Assembly: GCF_900112085.1 (NCBI RefSeq)
Contig: NZ_FOJY01000003.1
Span: forward strand, 1 to 64,000
Direction: 5' to 3'
DNA length: 64,000 nt
DNA from: Acetitomaculum ruminis DSM 5522
Lineage (GTDB): Bacteria > Bacillota > Clostridia > Lachnospirales > Lachnospiraceae
Shown in pieces: positions 46,008 through 54,515 of this stretch. Both the position numbers and the translations under genes were made by a program. Numbering within the stretch: position 1 is the stretch's first letter; every line of letters starts with the position of its first letter. A model generated the notes under the pieces. That model was not told where the DNA came from. It worked only from the letters and a program-made list of their open reading frames with translations, and made no database searches.

Positions 46008-48044
46008 TTACTGGAAGTAACTAATGGTTTCTTCAAGCTGTTTTGCAATGCTTTGCAGATTATGGGCAGATTTTGAAATATTGTCAAATGTTGTATCAAG
46101 CTGCTGCATTGAGGCATTGGTTTCCTGAGCAGATGCCGCGTTTTCTTCTGAAATTGCCGCAAGATCTTCGATAACCTCTTGAAGATTATTCTTGGCATCT
46201 GTAAGAGTCTGGGTCTTTTCAAGAATATCCACCGAACCATGGGTAACTTTTTCAACATCGTCTGCCATTTGTTCCATATTTTCCTGGGTTGACTTAAGCT
46301 GTTCTGCCTGGGTCTCAACGCTACTGTTAAGCTCATTCATAGCTCTTACTGATTCGTCAGAATTTCTAAGGAGCTCATCTACAATAGCACCTATCTGACT
46401 TGCACTGTCACCACTTTGGGCAGCAAGTTTTGATATTTCATCTGCAACTACCGCAAATCCCTTTCCTGCCTCACCGGCTCTTGCCGCCTCTATTGATGCA
46501 TTAAGAGAAAGAAGATTGGTCTGGGTAGCAATATTTGAAATCTGCGCAGTAAAATCACTAATTGTCTGTACAGAAGTATTGGTCTGATTTATGGTTTCCG
46601 AAATTGTGGAAGCCGAGGAATTAACATATTTACTCTGATTTATTAAAGAATCAAGGGTTTCCATAGCCTTGTCGCAGGCAGTACGCATTTCCTTGGAATA
46701 GCTATCAAGAGAATCTGCACCCTGAGTAATATCTTCTATACAGTCTGCAATATTTTCCGTATTCTGTTTTGCAGTTAAAACACTTTCAGCCTGTGATACT
46801 GCTCCGTTGGAGATATCATCTACAGCGCTGGTAATCTGTCCTGAAGCATCTGTTGCATCCTGGGTTGACTCAGCTAACGAATCACTTTCATCGCTAAGTT
46901 TAACCGTAACCTCTTTTGCATGATGTATTACTTTTCCAAGCTCATCTAAGAGGATATTTTCAGAATCTACCATGCTTCCCACTTCGTCCTGACGCTTAAT
47001 ATTCATCTTATCAACATTTAAATCTCCGGAAGCAATTCTATCTGTCATATCTGCAATACGCATAATTGGTTTTGCTATTGAAGATGCATACATGTATCCA
47101 ATAACAATTATAAGTATAGTATTTAGTAAAAGAATGCCTCCTGAAATATATACCATTATCATAGTGGATCTGCTGGCAGTAGCATAATCTGTTGTACAAA
47201 GAAATACCCAGGAGCTATCTGCATCCATTTCATAAGCCATAAGAACCTTAGTACCCATAAAATTCATGGTTTTAACAGCTGAGTCTCCGCTTTGTGCATC
47301 CTTTACATAACTTTCTGAAGAAATGTCAAAAGTTTCCTCATCAACATCTAAAGATGTAGCTACCAATGCCCCTGATGTGTCAAGAACAATAATATTTGTA
47401 TAGCTGTTTACAAGCTCCTGCATTTTGTTATCCAAATCTGCCACGTAGGCGTTTTTGGCAATACCACCCACAATATTTCCACTATCATCTTTAACAGGGG
47501 CTGTAATAATTGTTACTTTTGAATTGGTAGATTTACTTATAACAACATCAGATGTAACACTTTCACCTGAAAGAGTAGGTTTTGTATAAGCCCTTTCCGA
47601 AATATCATTTAACTCTCCACCATCACTTCTTGCAAGCTGCATTCCGCTTTTATCAAAAATAAACATTGGTGCATCATCACTAAATCCATCAATAGCTGAT
47701 ACAAGTGCCGCCTCTGCATCTTTAGTATTTTCCTTGGTTGGAGATTTAAGACACTCTATTACTGATTTATTTTCCGCCAACACTTTCAGACAATCTTTAG
47801 TGGAATTTATAAGTTTTTGAGACTCTGATTTTACCGTTTCCAGTCTTTGCAAGGCAACTTCTTTTTCAAGATTCATTGCATTGTTAAAACTTATAACAGC
47901 AGTTACTAAAGCTACCACTATAAGTGGTATAAGACTCATAAGTAAAATTACTACTATAAGATTTCTTCTTATACTCTTTTTGTTTTTCTTAGGTTTTCTT
48001 GTCTTTTTTGCTTCATCCATTTCGGACTGCTCTGTCTTATCCAT
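46008..48044 (-). CDS. Methyl-accepting chemotaxis protein
   Basis: A 678-aa receptor. There is a cytoplasmic Lys/Arg-rich N-terminus, a membrane segment at about residues 29-55, a ~250-residue extracellular sensor of dCache type ([37 protein letters not shown]), a second membrane segment near 305-330, a HAMP domain and a long helical signalling hairpin. The tip [29 protein letters not shown] binds CheA/CheW. It has no C-terminal CheR-binding pentapeptide. The start at 48044 has an AGGAGGG site. Its ligand is unknown; it indicates motility or at least a chemosensory array. Confidence 0.92.
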   Translation of the reverse strand: MDKTEQSEMDEAKKTRKPKKNKKSIRRNLIVVILLMSLIPLIVVALVTAVISFNNAMNLEKEVALQRLETVKSESQKLINSTKDCLKVLAENKSVIECLKSPTKENTKDAEAALVSAIDGFSDDAPMFIFDKSGMQLARSDGGELNDISERAYTKPTLSGESVTSDVVISKSTNSKVTIITAPVKDDSGNIVGGIAKNAYVADLDNKMQELVNSYTNIIVLDTSGALVATSLDVDEETFDISSESYVKDAQSGDSAVKTMNFMGTKVLMAYEMDADSSWVFLCTTDYATASRSTMIMVYISGGILLLNTILIIVIGYMYASSIAKPIMRIADMTDRIASGDLNVDKMNIKRQDEVGSMVDSENILLDELGKVIHHAKEVTVKLSDESDSLAESTQDATDASGQITSAVDDISNGAVSQAESVLTAKQNTENIADCIEDITQGADSLDSYSKEMRTACDKAMETLDSLINQSKYVNSSASTISETINQTNTSVQTISDFTAQISNIATQTNLLSLNASIEAARAGEAGKGFAVVADEISKLAAQSGDSASQIGAIVDELLRNSDESVRAMNELNSSVETQAEQLKSTQENMEQMADDVEKVTHGSVDILEKTQTLTDAKNNLQEVIEDLAAISEENAASAQETNASMQQLDTTFDNISKSAHNLQSIAKQLEETISYFQ

Positions 48045-48153
48045 AATAATCCCTCCTACACTAAAAGAAAACGCAAAACTGCATTGTTTCATAAAATTTA
48101 ACTACTATCCTTAATATAAAAAATTTAGTTCTAGTCATCTTATTTACAAAGTT

Positions 48154-48181
48154 TTGACAAAAAAACATATAATTGTATAGT
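48154..48181 (+). promoter_or_regulatory. Candidate ptsI promoter
   Basis: TTGACA (48154-48159) and TATAGT (48176-48181) are 16 bp apart, giving a leader of about 270 nt before ptsI. The surrounding DNA is very AT-rich, so other -10 boxes are possible (TATAAT-like near 48200). Confidence 0.5.
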
Positions 48182-48322
48182 ATTTTCTATAAATGTATCG
48201 TATAATTTTTCTATAAACTGAACTTTTTATTTAAATTTTTGCTGATTTTTATATCAAATCCTGATATTTTTTAGCATAGAGAAAAAGCAGAATATTGTCC
48301 TTGATTTACAAAAAATTAATAT

Positions 48323-48411
48323 ATAAATTTATCCTGATTGGTGGGGTTTTATTCCAAAAATGGTTTCCAAATACTATAAAGTCAGGTTAATCTCCAATCC
48401 GATAAATTTAT
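48323..48411 (+). promoter_or_regulatory. Structured leader upstream of ptsI
   Basis: A long-range stem of 17 pairs joins ATAAATTTATC-(CT)-GATTGG (48323-48341) with CCAATC-C-GATAAATTTAT (48394-48411). The ~50-nt interior contains G-rich and C-rich pieces (GGTGGGG, TTTCC, CTCC). I do not recognise a known riboswitch. The stem is AU-rich, so a chance inverted repeat cannot be excluded. The gap between the MCP and ptsI genes otherwise shows only promoter-like sequence. Confidence 0.4.
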
Positions 48412-48462
48412 TGTGTCATTAAAGAAAACAAATAAACTATTATTACGCAGGGGGATAGTAAC

Positions 48463-50073
48463 TTGAACGACATATTTAAAGGTACCAGCGTCAATGGTGG
48501 CATTGCCATAGGAAAAATCTTTGTTTTTAATACCGCAAAAGAGAATATTAAATCAAAAAAGGTTGAAGATATTGATGCTGAATTAAAAAGATTTGAAGAT
48601 GCCAAAACCCGGGCCATGGAACAATTAGACACTGTTTACGAAAATGTTGCCAAAGAAATCGGCAGCGAGGCTGAAATCTTTAATAATCAGAAGATGACTC
48701 TTTTAGATGAGGAATATATTTCCTCAATTACAGATTTAATTTCTTCCAGGTCCAGTGCAGAATATGCCATTGTCAAAACCAGAAATAATTATTTTAATAT
48801 TTTTTCAGCTATTGATGATGCCTATTTTAAGAAAAAAGCTATTGATATAGAAGATGTATCAAACAGAATGCTAAGTATTTTAGCAGGGGATAAAAATACT
48901 AATATTACCTTTGATGAGCCTGTTATTTTACTGGCAGATAAACTTACACCAAGCCAAACCATGCTTTTGGATAAATCCAAGGTGCTTGCTCTGGTTACCA
49001 AAAAGGGGTCTATTATTTCCCATACCGCCATTCTGGCAAGAAGTCTTTCCATTCCGGCTGTTTTGGGTATTAATTTTCCAGAGGATTCCAATGGAAAAAT
49101 GGCTATAGTGGACGGTTTTAACTCCACAATGACCATTAACCCGGATGAAATGCTGATTAAAAAGGCAAAAGATTTTAAAAGTAAAGTGGATGAACAAAAT
49201 GCTCATCTTATTGAACTTCGTGGTAAGAAAAACCTTACTTTAAGTGGCAAAAGCATAGAAATTTATGCCAATATAAAGGATTCCTCTGATGTTTCCTCCG
49301 CCATTTACAACGACGCAGGCGGTATTGGTCTTTTCAGAACAGAATTTTTGTTTTTGGGAAAGGACAGATTTCCGGGAGAAGAAGAACAGTTTAACGCCTA
49401 TAAAGAAGCTGCTGAAAACATGCATACAAAAATCGTAGTTATAAGAACTTTGGATATAGGTGCTGATAAAACAGAAAAATATTTTCATTCTGTCAAGGAA
49501 GAAAACCCGGCTTTAGGTATAAGAGGAATTCGAATGTCCTTCAAATATCCTGAGATTTTTAATACCCAGCTAAGAGCACTCCTTAGGGCCAGTTATTTTG
49601 GAAATATAGCCATTCTTTTCCCTATGATTTCGTCTATATCAGAAATCAGCAGGGCAAAAAAAATGATTAGAAATGCCGCAAATGAGCTTATTGAAGAAAA
49701 TTTTCCTTTCAGAATACCGGAGATTGGAGTTATGATTGAAACTCCTGCCGCCGCCTTGATAAGTGATGCTATTGCCCAGGAGGTTGACTTTTTATCCATT
49801 GGAACCAACGACCTTATTCAGTATACCTTGGCCGCAGACAGGCAAAATGAGGAAATGATGCCTTATTTAAATGCTCACAGCCCTGCAATTTTAAAGCTTA
49901 TTAAGATGACCATAGACAATGGACATTTAAACGGTTGTCGAGTTGGCATCTGCGGTGAAATGGCTGCCGATTCATCCCTTACCCAGACCTTTATGGAAAT
50001 GGGAGTAGATGAACTTTCCGTGGAGCCTTATAAAATTTTAAAATTAAGGGAACAAATAAGAAATATGCCTTAG
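48463..50073 (+). CDS. ptsI: PTS phosphoenolpyruvate-protein phosphotransferase (enzyme I)
   Basis: A 536-aa enzyme I, slightly shorter than the usual ~570. The phospho-His site is in KKGSIISHTAILARSLSIPAVLG. The PEP-binding barrel has GGIGLFRTEFLFLGKDRFPGEEEQ, LDIGADKTEKYF, NPALGIRGIRMSF, MIETPAAALISD and GTNDLIQYTLAADRQNEEM, ending with CGEMAAD. It passes phosphate from PEP to HPr for sugar uptake. The start is a TTG after a GGGGGA site. No ptsH lies in the window. A leader hairpin and promoter precede it. Confidence 0.93.
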   Translation: MNDIFKGTSVNGGIAIGKIFVFNTAKENIKSKKVEDIDAELKRFEDAKTRAMEQLDTVYENVAKEIGSEAEIFNNQKMTLLDEEYISSITDLISSRSSAEYAIVKTRNNYFNIFSAIDDAYFKKKAIDIEDVSNRMLSILAGDKNTNITFDEPVILLADKLTPSQTMLLDKSKVLALVTKKGSIISHTAILARSLSIPAVLGINFPEDSNGKMAIVDGFNSTMTINPDEMLIKKAKDFKSKVDEQNAHLIELRGKKNLTLSGKSIEIYANIKDSSDVSSAIYNDAGGIGLFRTEFLFLGKDRFPGEEEQFNAYKEAAENMHTKIVVIRTLDIGADKTEKYFHSVKEENPALGIRGIRMSFKYPEIFNTQLRALLRASYFGNIAILFPMISSISEISRAKKMIRNAANELIEENFPFRIPEIGVMIETPAAALISDAIAQEVDFLSIGTNDLIQYTLAADRQNEEMMPYLNAHSPAILKLIKMTIDNGHLNGCRVGICGEMAADSSLTQTFMEMGVDELSVEPYKILKLREQIRNMP

Positions 50074-50083
50074 AATATAAATA

Positions 50084-50115
50084 GGGTACATATCATTGAT
50101 ATGTACCCCTTTTTT
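50084..50115 (+). terminator. ptsI terminator
   Basis: Perfect 12-bp arms GGGTACATATCA (50084-50095) and TGATATGTACCC (50097-50108), then CTTTTTTT. It lies between convergent ptsI and the TetR gene. Confidence 0.9.
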
Positions 50116-50119
50116 TCTT

Positions 50120-50677
50120 TTAATAAACAGACTCAACAGCCAAAAGCTCCAGATAATACTTTACAACCTTTTCCGGAGATTCAGTCATATCATTCCTAAT
50201 CCACCATACTACAGTACCCCCAAAACTTTCCGTAAAATAATTTATCAAAAAATCATCCGGAATATCCCCTGGAAAATAATCTATGAATTTTTTAAATATA
50301 TCCTTCAAAAGAACTTTAAAAAATCCCATAAATAATTCTCCGCTGTCGGTGCACAAAACCCGGATGCAGCCATTCTTATCCTCCCTTACATGATAAAGAA
50401 TATGGGTTAAAACCACCTGCATATTTCTCCCTTCAAGAGAAAAGTCATGGGTGTCCTCCGAGATGGGATGGAGATTAAAAATATGTTCAAAGATGTCATT
50501 GCACATTTCTTTTAAAAGCATCTCTTTAGTTTCAAAATGGGCATAAAAAGTGCTTCTTCCAATGTTGGCAACATCTATTATCTCCTGAACCGTTATGCTG
50601 TTAAAATGTTTTTTTGTCAAAAGCTTCGCAACAGCCAGATAAATAGCCTCTCTGGTCTTTTTTTGGCGTCTGTCCAT
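50120..50677 (-). CDS. TetR-family transcriptional regulator
   Basis: A 185-aa regulator with an N-terminal TetR HTH (KTREAIYLAVAKLLTKKHFN, then ITVQEIIDVANIGRSTFYAHFETKEML) and a divergent C-terminal ligand domain that has a FGGTVVWWIRNDM segment, as in the TetR_C groups seen in Firmicutes. It lies 3 bp after the AraC-type gene and is probably cotranscribed with it. Its targets are unknown; the pair may control transport genes nearby. Confidence 0.85.
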   Translation of the reverse strand: MDRRQKKTREAIYLAVAKLLTKKHFNSITVQEIIDVANIGRSTFYAHFETKEMLLKEMCNDIFEHIFNLHPISEDTHDFSLEGRNMQVVLTHILYHVREDKNGCIRVLCTDSGELFMGFFKVLLKDIFKKFIDYFPGDIPDDFLINYFTESFGGTVVWWIRNDMTESPEKVVKYYLELLAVESVY

Positions 50678-50680
50678 ATG

Positions 50681-52300
50681 TTAATCCTTTTTTGCTGCAT
50701 TTTCGGTTGATTTATTTGCAATTACCGGTACATAAAAATACAGTTTATTATTTCTAAAACTTACAAAAGAAATTCTTGACTGGTCAAAATGATATCTTCT
50801 TTCTTTTACCCAGCCATGAAAACCGCATTTATCAAGTAACTCATAGTTTTCCTTAAAGTTATCAGTATCATTTTCATTAAGTGTTTCAATAACGGCATAA
50901 TATCCGCCTTTAACTTCTATTTTCTCCCTGCGTTTATCTGTAGGAAGGGCAGCTTTTCTGGTAAAGGTCGGGCCTTCCACATAATCATAGTGAGTTTCAC
51001 CGTCAGCATCTTCATATTCATGCCACAAAGCACCGCAAGTGGTTAATTCTTTATTATCCTTATCAGTCTTTCCAATGTATTTTTTTGCATCTTCTTCAAA
51101 GGCCACTTTAACCAGATCCACTATATTTCTTTCATCAATTTTGCCATCGCCAAATTTTTCTACAGGTTTTGAGCTGACATAGAATTTTCTGATTCTCATA
51201 TAGCTTATTTTAATTTTTTCTTTGTTTTTTTTGTAGAATTCGAATAAGTTGACAGCATTATATCCTTCTCCGAACACTCTCTTGTTTTTAAGGTATTCAT
51301 CTACTGATACACCGTATCTAAGCCAAAAGATTTTTTCAAATAAATCCTTGTCATATTCAAAATATCTGGCTGCAATGGAAACATTAAAATCTTCTTCCTT
51401 GTAATGTTCGTCAATATATTTAGTCCAGTTTTCGCATCCTCTTCCGGAATTTTCCAAAGAATCGTAACCATACATTCCTTTTGCAAGAGGCACAGCTATA
51501 CCAAATGAGTCCTCATTATAGAATTCATAGGTTATTCCCTTTGGATCGACGGTTTTTTCATTAATTACCATCCATTCTTTAAAAATATAATGGGCAAGAT
51601 ATCTTTGCGCTTTAACCGTTTTTCTCACATCATCCAGTTTCGGGAATGAGAAAATGGCATATCTGGCCTGAGGTATATGAATGAATTTTTTACCATTGGC
51701 ATAATTTTCATCCTCAGTTGCTTTTTGAGCCAGAACATATATCAGATGGTCTTTTTCATTGTTCCACCAAAGTCCATACCATTCTTTTTTATTGGTAAGT
51801 CTTTTGGTCATTCTTGGATAACCATATGCATAGGCAGTATTATCCAGTAAATCGGCCTCGTCTTTTTGTTTAGGTGTAATTGAAAAACCTGCAATATTAA
51901 AGCTGTCGGTAATCTTATACTCCATACTTAAAGGCAAGCCTAATATTTCTTTCTTTAAAGGCATATCCGGCACTTCCACATTTCTGTTTAAGAAGGCTCT
52001 TGGTGATACTCCTATTTCGTTTTTAAATGCATTGGAAAATCCCATGGACAAAACATATCTGCTTTCTTTAACAGCTCTTGAAGTCTGTTTTGTGTTATAA
52101 ATAAGTCTTGCAGCTTTTCTCATCTGCAGTTTATTTACATACTTGTGAAAGGATATTTCAAAATGATCCCTGAATGCCAGGGCAAGATAACTTGGATTGT
52201 ATTTGAACTGCGCAGCCATTTTTTCAAAGTCAATCCTATCCTCGTCAATGTGCTCCAGGATATACTCCAATACTACTTCCATTTGTTTTACTTTTTTCAT
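50681..52300 (-). CDS. AraC-family regulator with two HTH/GyrI-like repeats
   Basis: A 539-aa protein that looks like an internal duplication. Residues ~1-110 are a canonical AraC HTH pair (FEKMAAQFKYNPSYLALAFRDHF, then VLSMGFSNAFKNEIGVSPRAF). Residues ~115-265 resemble a GyrI-like small-molecule-binding domain. A second unit follows: YIDEHYKEEDFNVSIAARYF, DKDLFEKIFWLRYGVSVDEYL (an HTH-like segment, shorter and degenerate), then a second GyrI-like domain to the end. AraC proteins with GyrI domains usually respond to drugs or metabolites. It is cotranscribed with the TetR gene from a good promoter just upstream. Confidence 0.8.
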   Translation of the reverse strand: MKKVKQMEVVLEYILEHIDEDRIDFEKMAAQFKYNPSYLALAFRDHFEISFHKYVNKLQMRKAARLIYNTKQTSRAVKESRYVLSMGFSNAFKNEIGVSPRAFLNRNVEVPDMPLKKEILGLPLSMEYKITDSFNIAGFSITPKQKDEADLLDNTAYAYGYPRMTKRLTNKKEWYGLWWNNEKDHLIYVLAQKATEDENYANGKKFIHIPQARYAIFSFPKLDDVRKTVKAQRYLAHYIFKEWMVINEKTVDPKGITYEFYNEDSFGIAVPLAKGMYGYDSLENSGRGCENWTKYIDEHYKEEDFNVSIAARYFEYDKDLFEKIFWLRYGVSVDEYLKNKRVFGEGYNAVNLFEFYKKNKEKIKISYMRIRKFYVSSKPVEKFGDGKIDERNIVDLVKVAFEEDAKKYIGKTDKDNKELTTCGALWHEYEDADGETHYDYVEGPTFTRKAALPTDKRREKIEVKGGYYAVIETLNENDTDNFKENYELLDKCGFHGWVKERRYHFDQSRISFVSFRNNKLYFYVPVIANKSTENAAKKD

Positions 52301-52351
52301 TTCCTTTTATCTCCACAAAAATATACTTGATTTTACAACTATTTTATTGCT

Positions 52352-52381
52352 ATTATATCTTGTTTCTACGCTTTTAGTCAA
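52352..52381 (-). promoter_or_regulatory. Promoter of the AraC/TetR operon
   Basis: On the minus strand TTGACT (52376-52381) and perfect TATAAT (52352-52357) are separated by 18 bp, about 50 bp before the AraC start. Confidence 0.65.
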
Positions 52382-52651
52382 ATATATTAGCATAATTTAT
52401 TTAATTTTTTTTAATTTTCTTTATTTTTCCATGACTTTACCTGTATTTTTCCTCGGCAAATTCCCATATTTCCATGTTTTTTTAATATATTACTAAAATA
52501 ATATAGTTTAATAAATCCTCCACCTGTAAATTTTGGTGGAGGATTTTCTATAATATCTTTTGTATTCTTCCCAGAACAACTCATCCAGGGTTTTGTCAAG
52601 TATATTTTACATTTTTCATATCATATATTTTCTAAAAGCTTTTCCAACACA
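52382..52651. terminator. Gap with a 12-bp hairpin between the GNAT and AraC genes
   Basis: Perfect arms AAATCCTCCACC (52513-52524) and GGTGGAGGATTT (52535-52546) form a strong stem-loop. The following T-run is short on either strand, so direction is uncertain; it probably terminates the GNAT transcript on the minus strand. The rest of the gap is AT-rich with no gene recognised. Confidence 0.45.
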
Positions 52652-53134
52652 TTAGTCCCCCAGTGATTTCATAAAAAATCTGTTCATGGTGCCATGCACC
52701 ACTTCTTTAGGGCGTTCTATCTCTTCATAACCACTTTTTTCATAGATGTGAATTGCAGCCTTTAAATTATCGTGAGTTTCTAAATATGACCTCTTAAAAC
52801 CGGATTCTTTCATCTTTTTTTCTATGAAACTTATCAGTTTGTAGCCTTTCCCCTCCCCTTTTGCTTCATCTGCCAGGTACAGTTTTTGAAGTTCTGCAGT
52901 ATCCTCCATAAAAGAAAGAGGAGCAAATCCGATTCCCCCGATTACCTTTCCATCTACTTTTGCAACATAATATTGGCATTTGTCACTATTATAAAATTCA
53001 CTAAGCCGATCAAGCCCCGAATCAAAATAAACTGTTCCCGGAATATCCAGTTCAAATTTTTTTAAATTTTCCCGGATTAGCGTTGCCAAAGCCAAATCAT
53101 CTTTTGGAGTCAGCTTTTCTAATGTGTATTCCAT
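52652..53134 (-). CDS. GNAT-family N-acetyltransferase
   Basis: A 160-aa acetyltransferase. The acetyl-CoA binding region is LYLADEAKGEGKGYKLISFIEKK, a form of the Q/RxxGxG/A loop, preceded by YYVAKVDGKVIGGIGFAPL and followed by YLETHDNLKAAIHIYEKSGYEE. The acceptor substrate is unknown. It stands alone, downstream of the decayed MATE transporter. Confidence 0.85.
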   Translation of the reverse strand: MEYTLEKLTPKDDLALATLIRENLKKFELDIPGTVYFDSGLDRLSEFYNSDKCQYYVAKVDGKVIGGIGFAPLSFMEDTAELQKLYLADEAKGEGKGYKLISFIEKKMKESGFKRSYLETHDNLKAAIHIYEKSGYEEIERPKEVVHGTMNRFFMKSLGD

Positions 53135-53227
53135 TAATTATTTCCCCTTCCTTTTAAAATCTACTCATGGTATTTGTTAAATATTTTTTTACCTTTTTAC
53201 TTATTTGACTTTATTATATAAATCTTT

Positions 53228-54211
53228 TTATCTTCTATTATCTTTGTTAAAAGCTGTGAAATATACAATGACCCTGCAAATCCAGTCACAATACATGGCA
53301 TACCATACCCCCATGATTCCAAGTCTTGCCATTTTAACAAAGACCCATGCGAGACCGATTCTGAAAATCCACATGGTAATAACTGCCACAATCGTTGTAA
53401 ACAAGGCTTTTCCTATGGCGCGAAAATAATAAGGATATAAAAAAGCCAACGGCCAAATTATCATTGCCAGAATGTGAGATGATAAGCCCTTTCGCCAGGG
53501 CTGCAGAGGTTCCCACCAGACTATACCAACCAATAAGGCTCCCTAAAAAGACATACATGGCACTTCCTATAATTGCTATTATTACATAATTAACAATAAG
53601 GAGCTTTTTCAAGTAATATCTTGCCTGGCCAAATTCTTTTGCTCCATAGCACTGACCTATTATTATAAGTAAACCTGCTCCTAAGGCATTTCCTGCTATA
53701 TTTATAACATTCATAAAAATTGACATAAGCATTGATATTCGAGTTTTTCCTTTTGCCCGAAAAACCGCTGCTGTGGAATGATAAATAGCTAAAAAAGGGA
53801 GGGAAAAAGATGTGATTATCAGATATAGCACACCCTCATCTATTACAGCTTTTTCCACTTTTCCAAACATAAATCTTAAAATCGACCTGTTAAAAATCAA
53901 AATAAAAATCATAATAAGGGTCAATAGTATAATTGTTATAAAAAAAAACTGTCCCCCTGCTTTAGCAGCATTTTCATCCTCCTTCATTCCTACAAAACGG
54001 GCACATATTACCGTTCCCCCTGCCGCAAGGGCAGAAAGAATCATTAAAAAAAGGTAATTTAGTGAGTCCACCAGTGATACTGCGGAAATAGAGGTTTCAC
54101 CCAGGGTAGCCACCATAAGAACATCCACCATCCCCACAAGAACCATCAAAAGCTGCTCCACCAAAAGTGGAAAAAGCAATTTTACAAGTTGTTTGTGTAT
54201 AATTTTTTCAT
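53228..54211 (-). pseudogene. MATE-family efflux transporter, decayed
   Basis: At least three lesions. First, the natural ATG (54209-54211) is followed by six A residues where a seventh would be needed to reach the frame IIHKQLVKLLFPLLVEQLL. Second, there is an internal deletion near 53685: the sequence jumps from IAGNAL to GAGLLIIIGQCYGAKEFGQARYY, losing helices of the first bundle and the start of the second. Third, a one-base shift near 53475 moves the end (SHILAMIIWPLAFLYPYYF) out of frame. About 327 codons remain against the usual ~450. It is therefore a relic, not a transporter. Confidence 0.85.
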
Positions 54212-54274
54212 ATTATTCCTGCTTTTCTACCAATTTATTTTTTCTCTTTTTTAAATATATTTTACCCTTTTTTA

Positions 54275-54310
54275 CATGAAAAAACAGCCTGATTTAGATA
54301 CCAGGCTGTT
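54275..54310 (-). terminator. Terminator after the 42-aa membrane protein gene
   Basis: A 9-bp stem AACAGCCTG (54283-54291) with CAGGCTGTT (54302-54310), with TTTTTT following on the minus strand. It lies 7 bp beyond the small gene's stop codon. Confidence 0.85.
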
Positions 54311-54316
54311 AATGTG

Positions 54317-54445
54317 CTATTCTTTCTTTTTTGAAGCATTTTTCCGAAGATTTCGAATCAGCATCTGCTTATGAGAAAAGCCAAATATTGCAAGAATGCA
54401 CATGATTAAGTTAATTATTTTTGTTCCTTTCTTATCGTTTTTCAT
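54317..54445 (-). CDS. Small 42-aa membrane protein
   Basis: A 43-codon frame too short for most gene finders. It starts MKNDKKGTKIINLIMCIL, has one hydrophobic helix at about residues 9-23, and ends in a basic tail (NLRKNASKKKE). An excellent AAAGGAGGGGG site lies upstream and an independent terminator directly downstream, which argues that it is real. Function is unknown. Confidence 0.6.
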   Translation of the reverse strand: MKNDKKGTKIINLIMCILAIFGFSHKQMLIRNLRKNASKKKE

Positions 54446-54515
54446 ATTAGTCCCCCTCCTTTATCAATATACTACCGCCCTTTTTAAATCTTTAATAATC
54501 AGAATTTTTAAGTTC

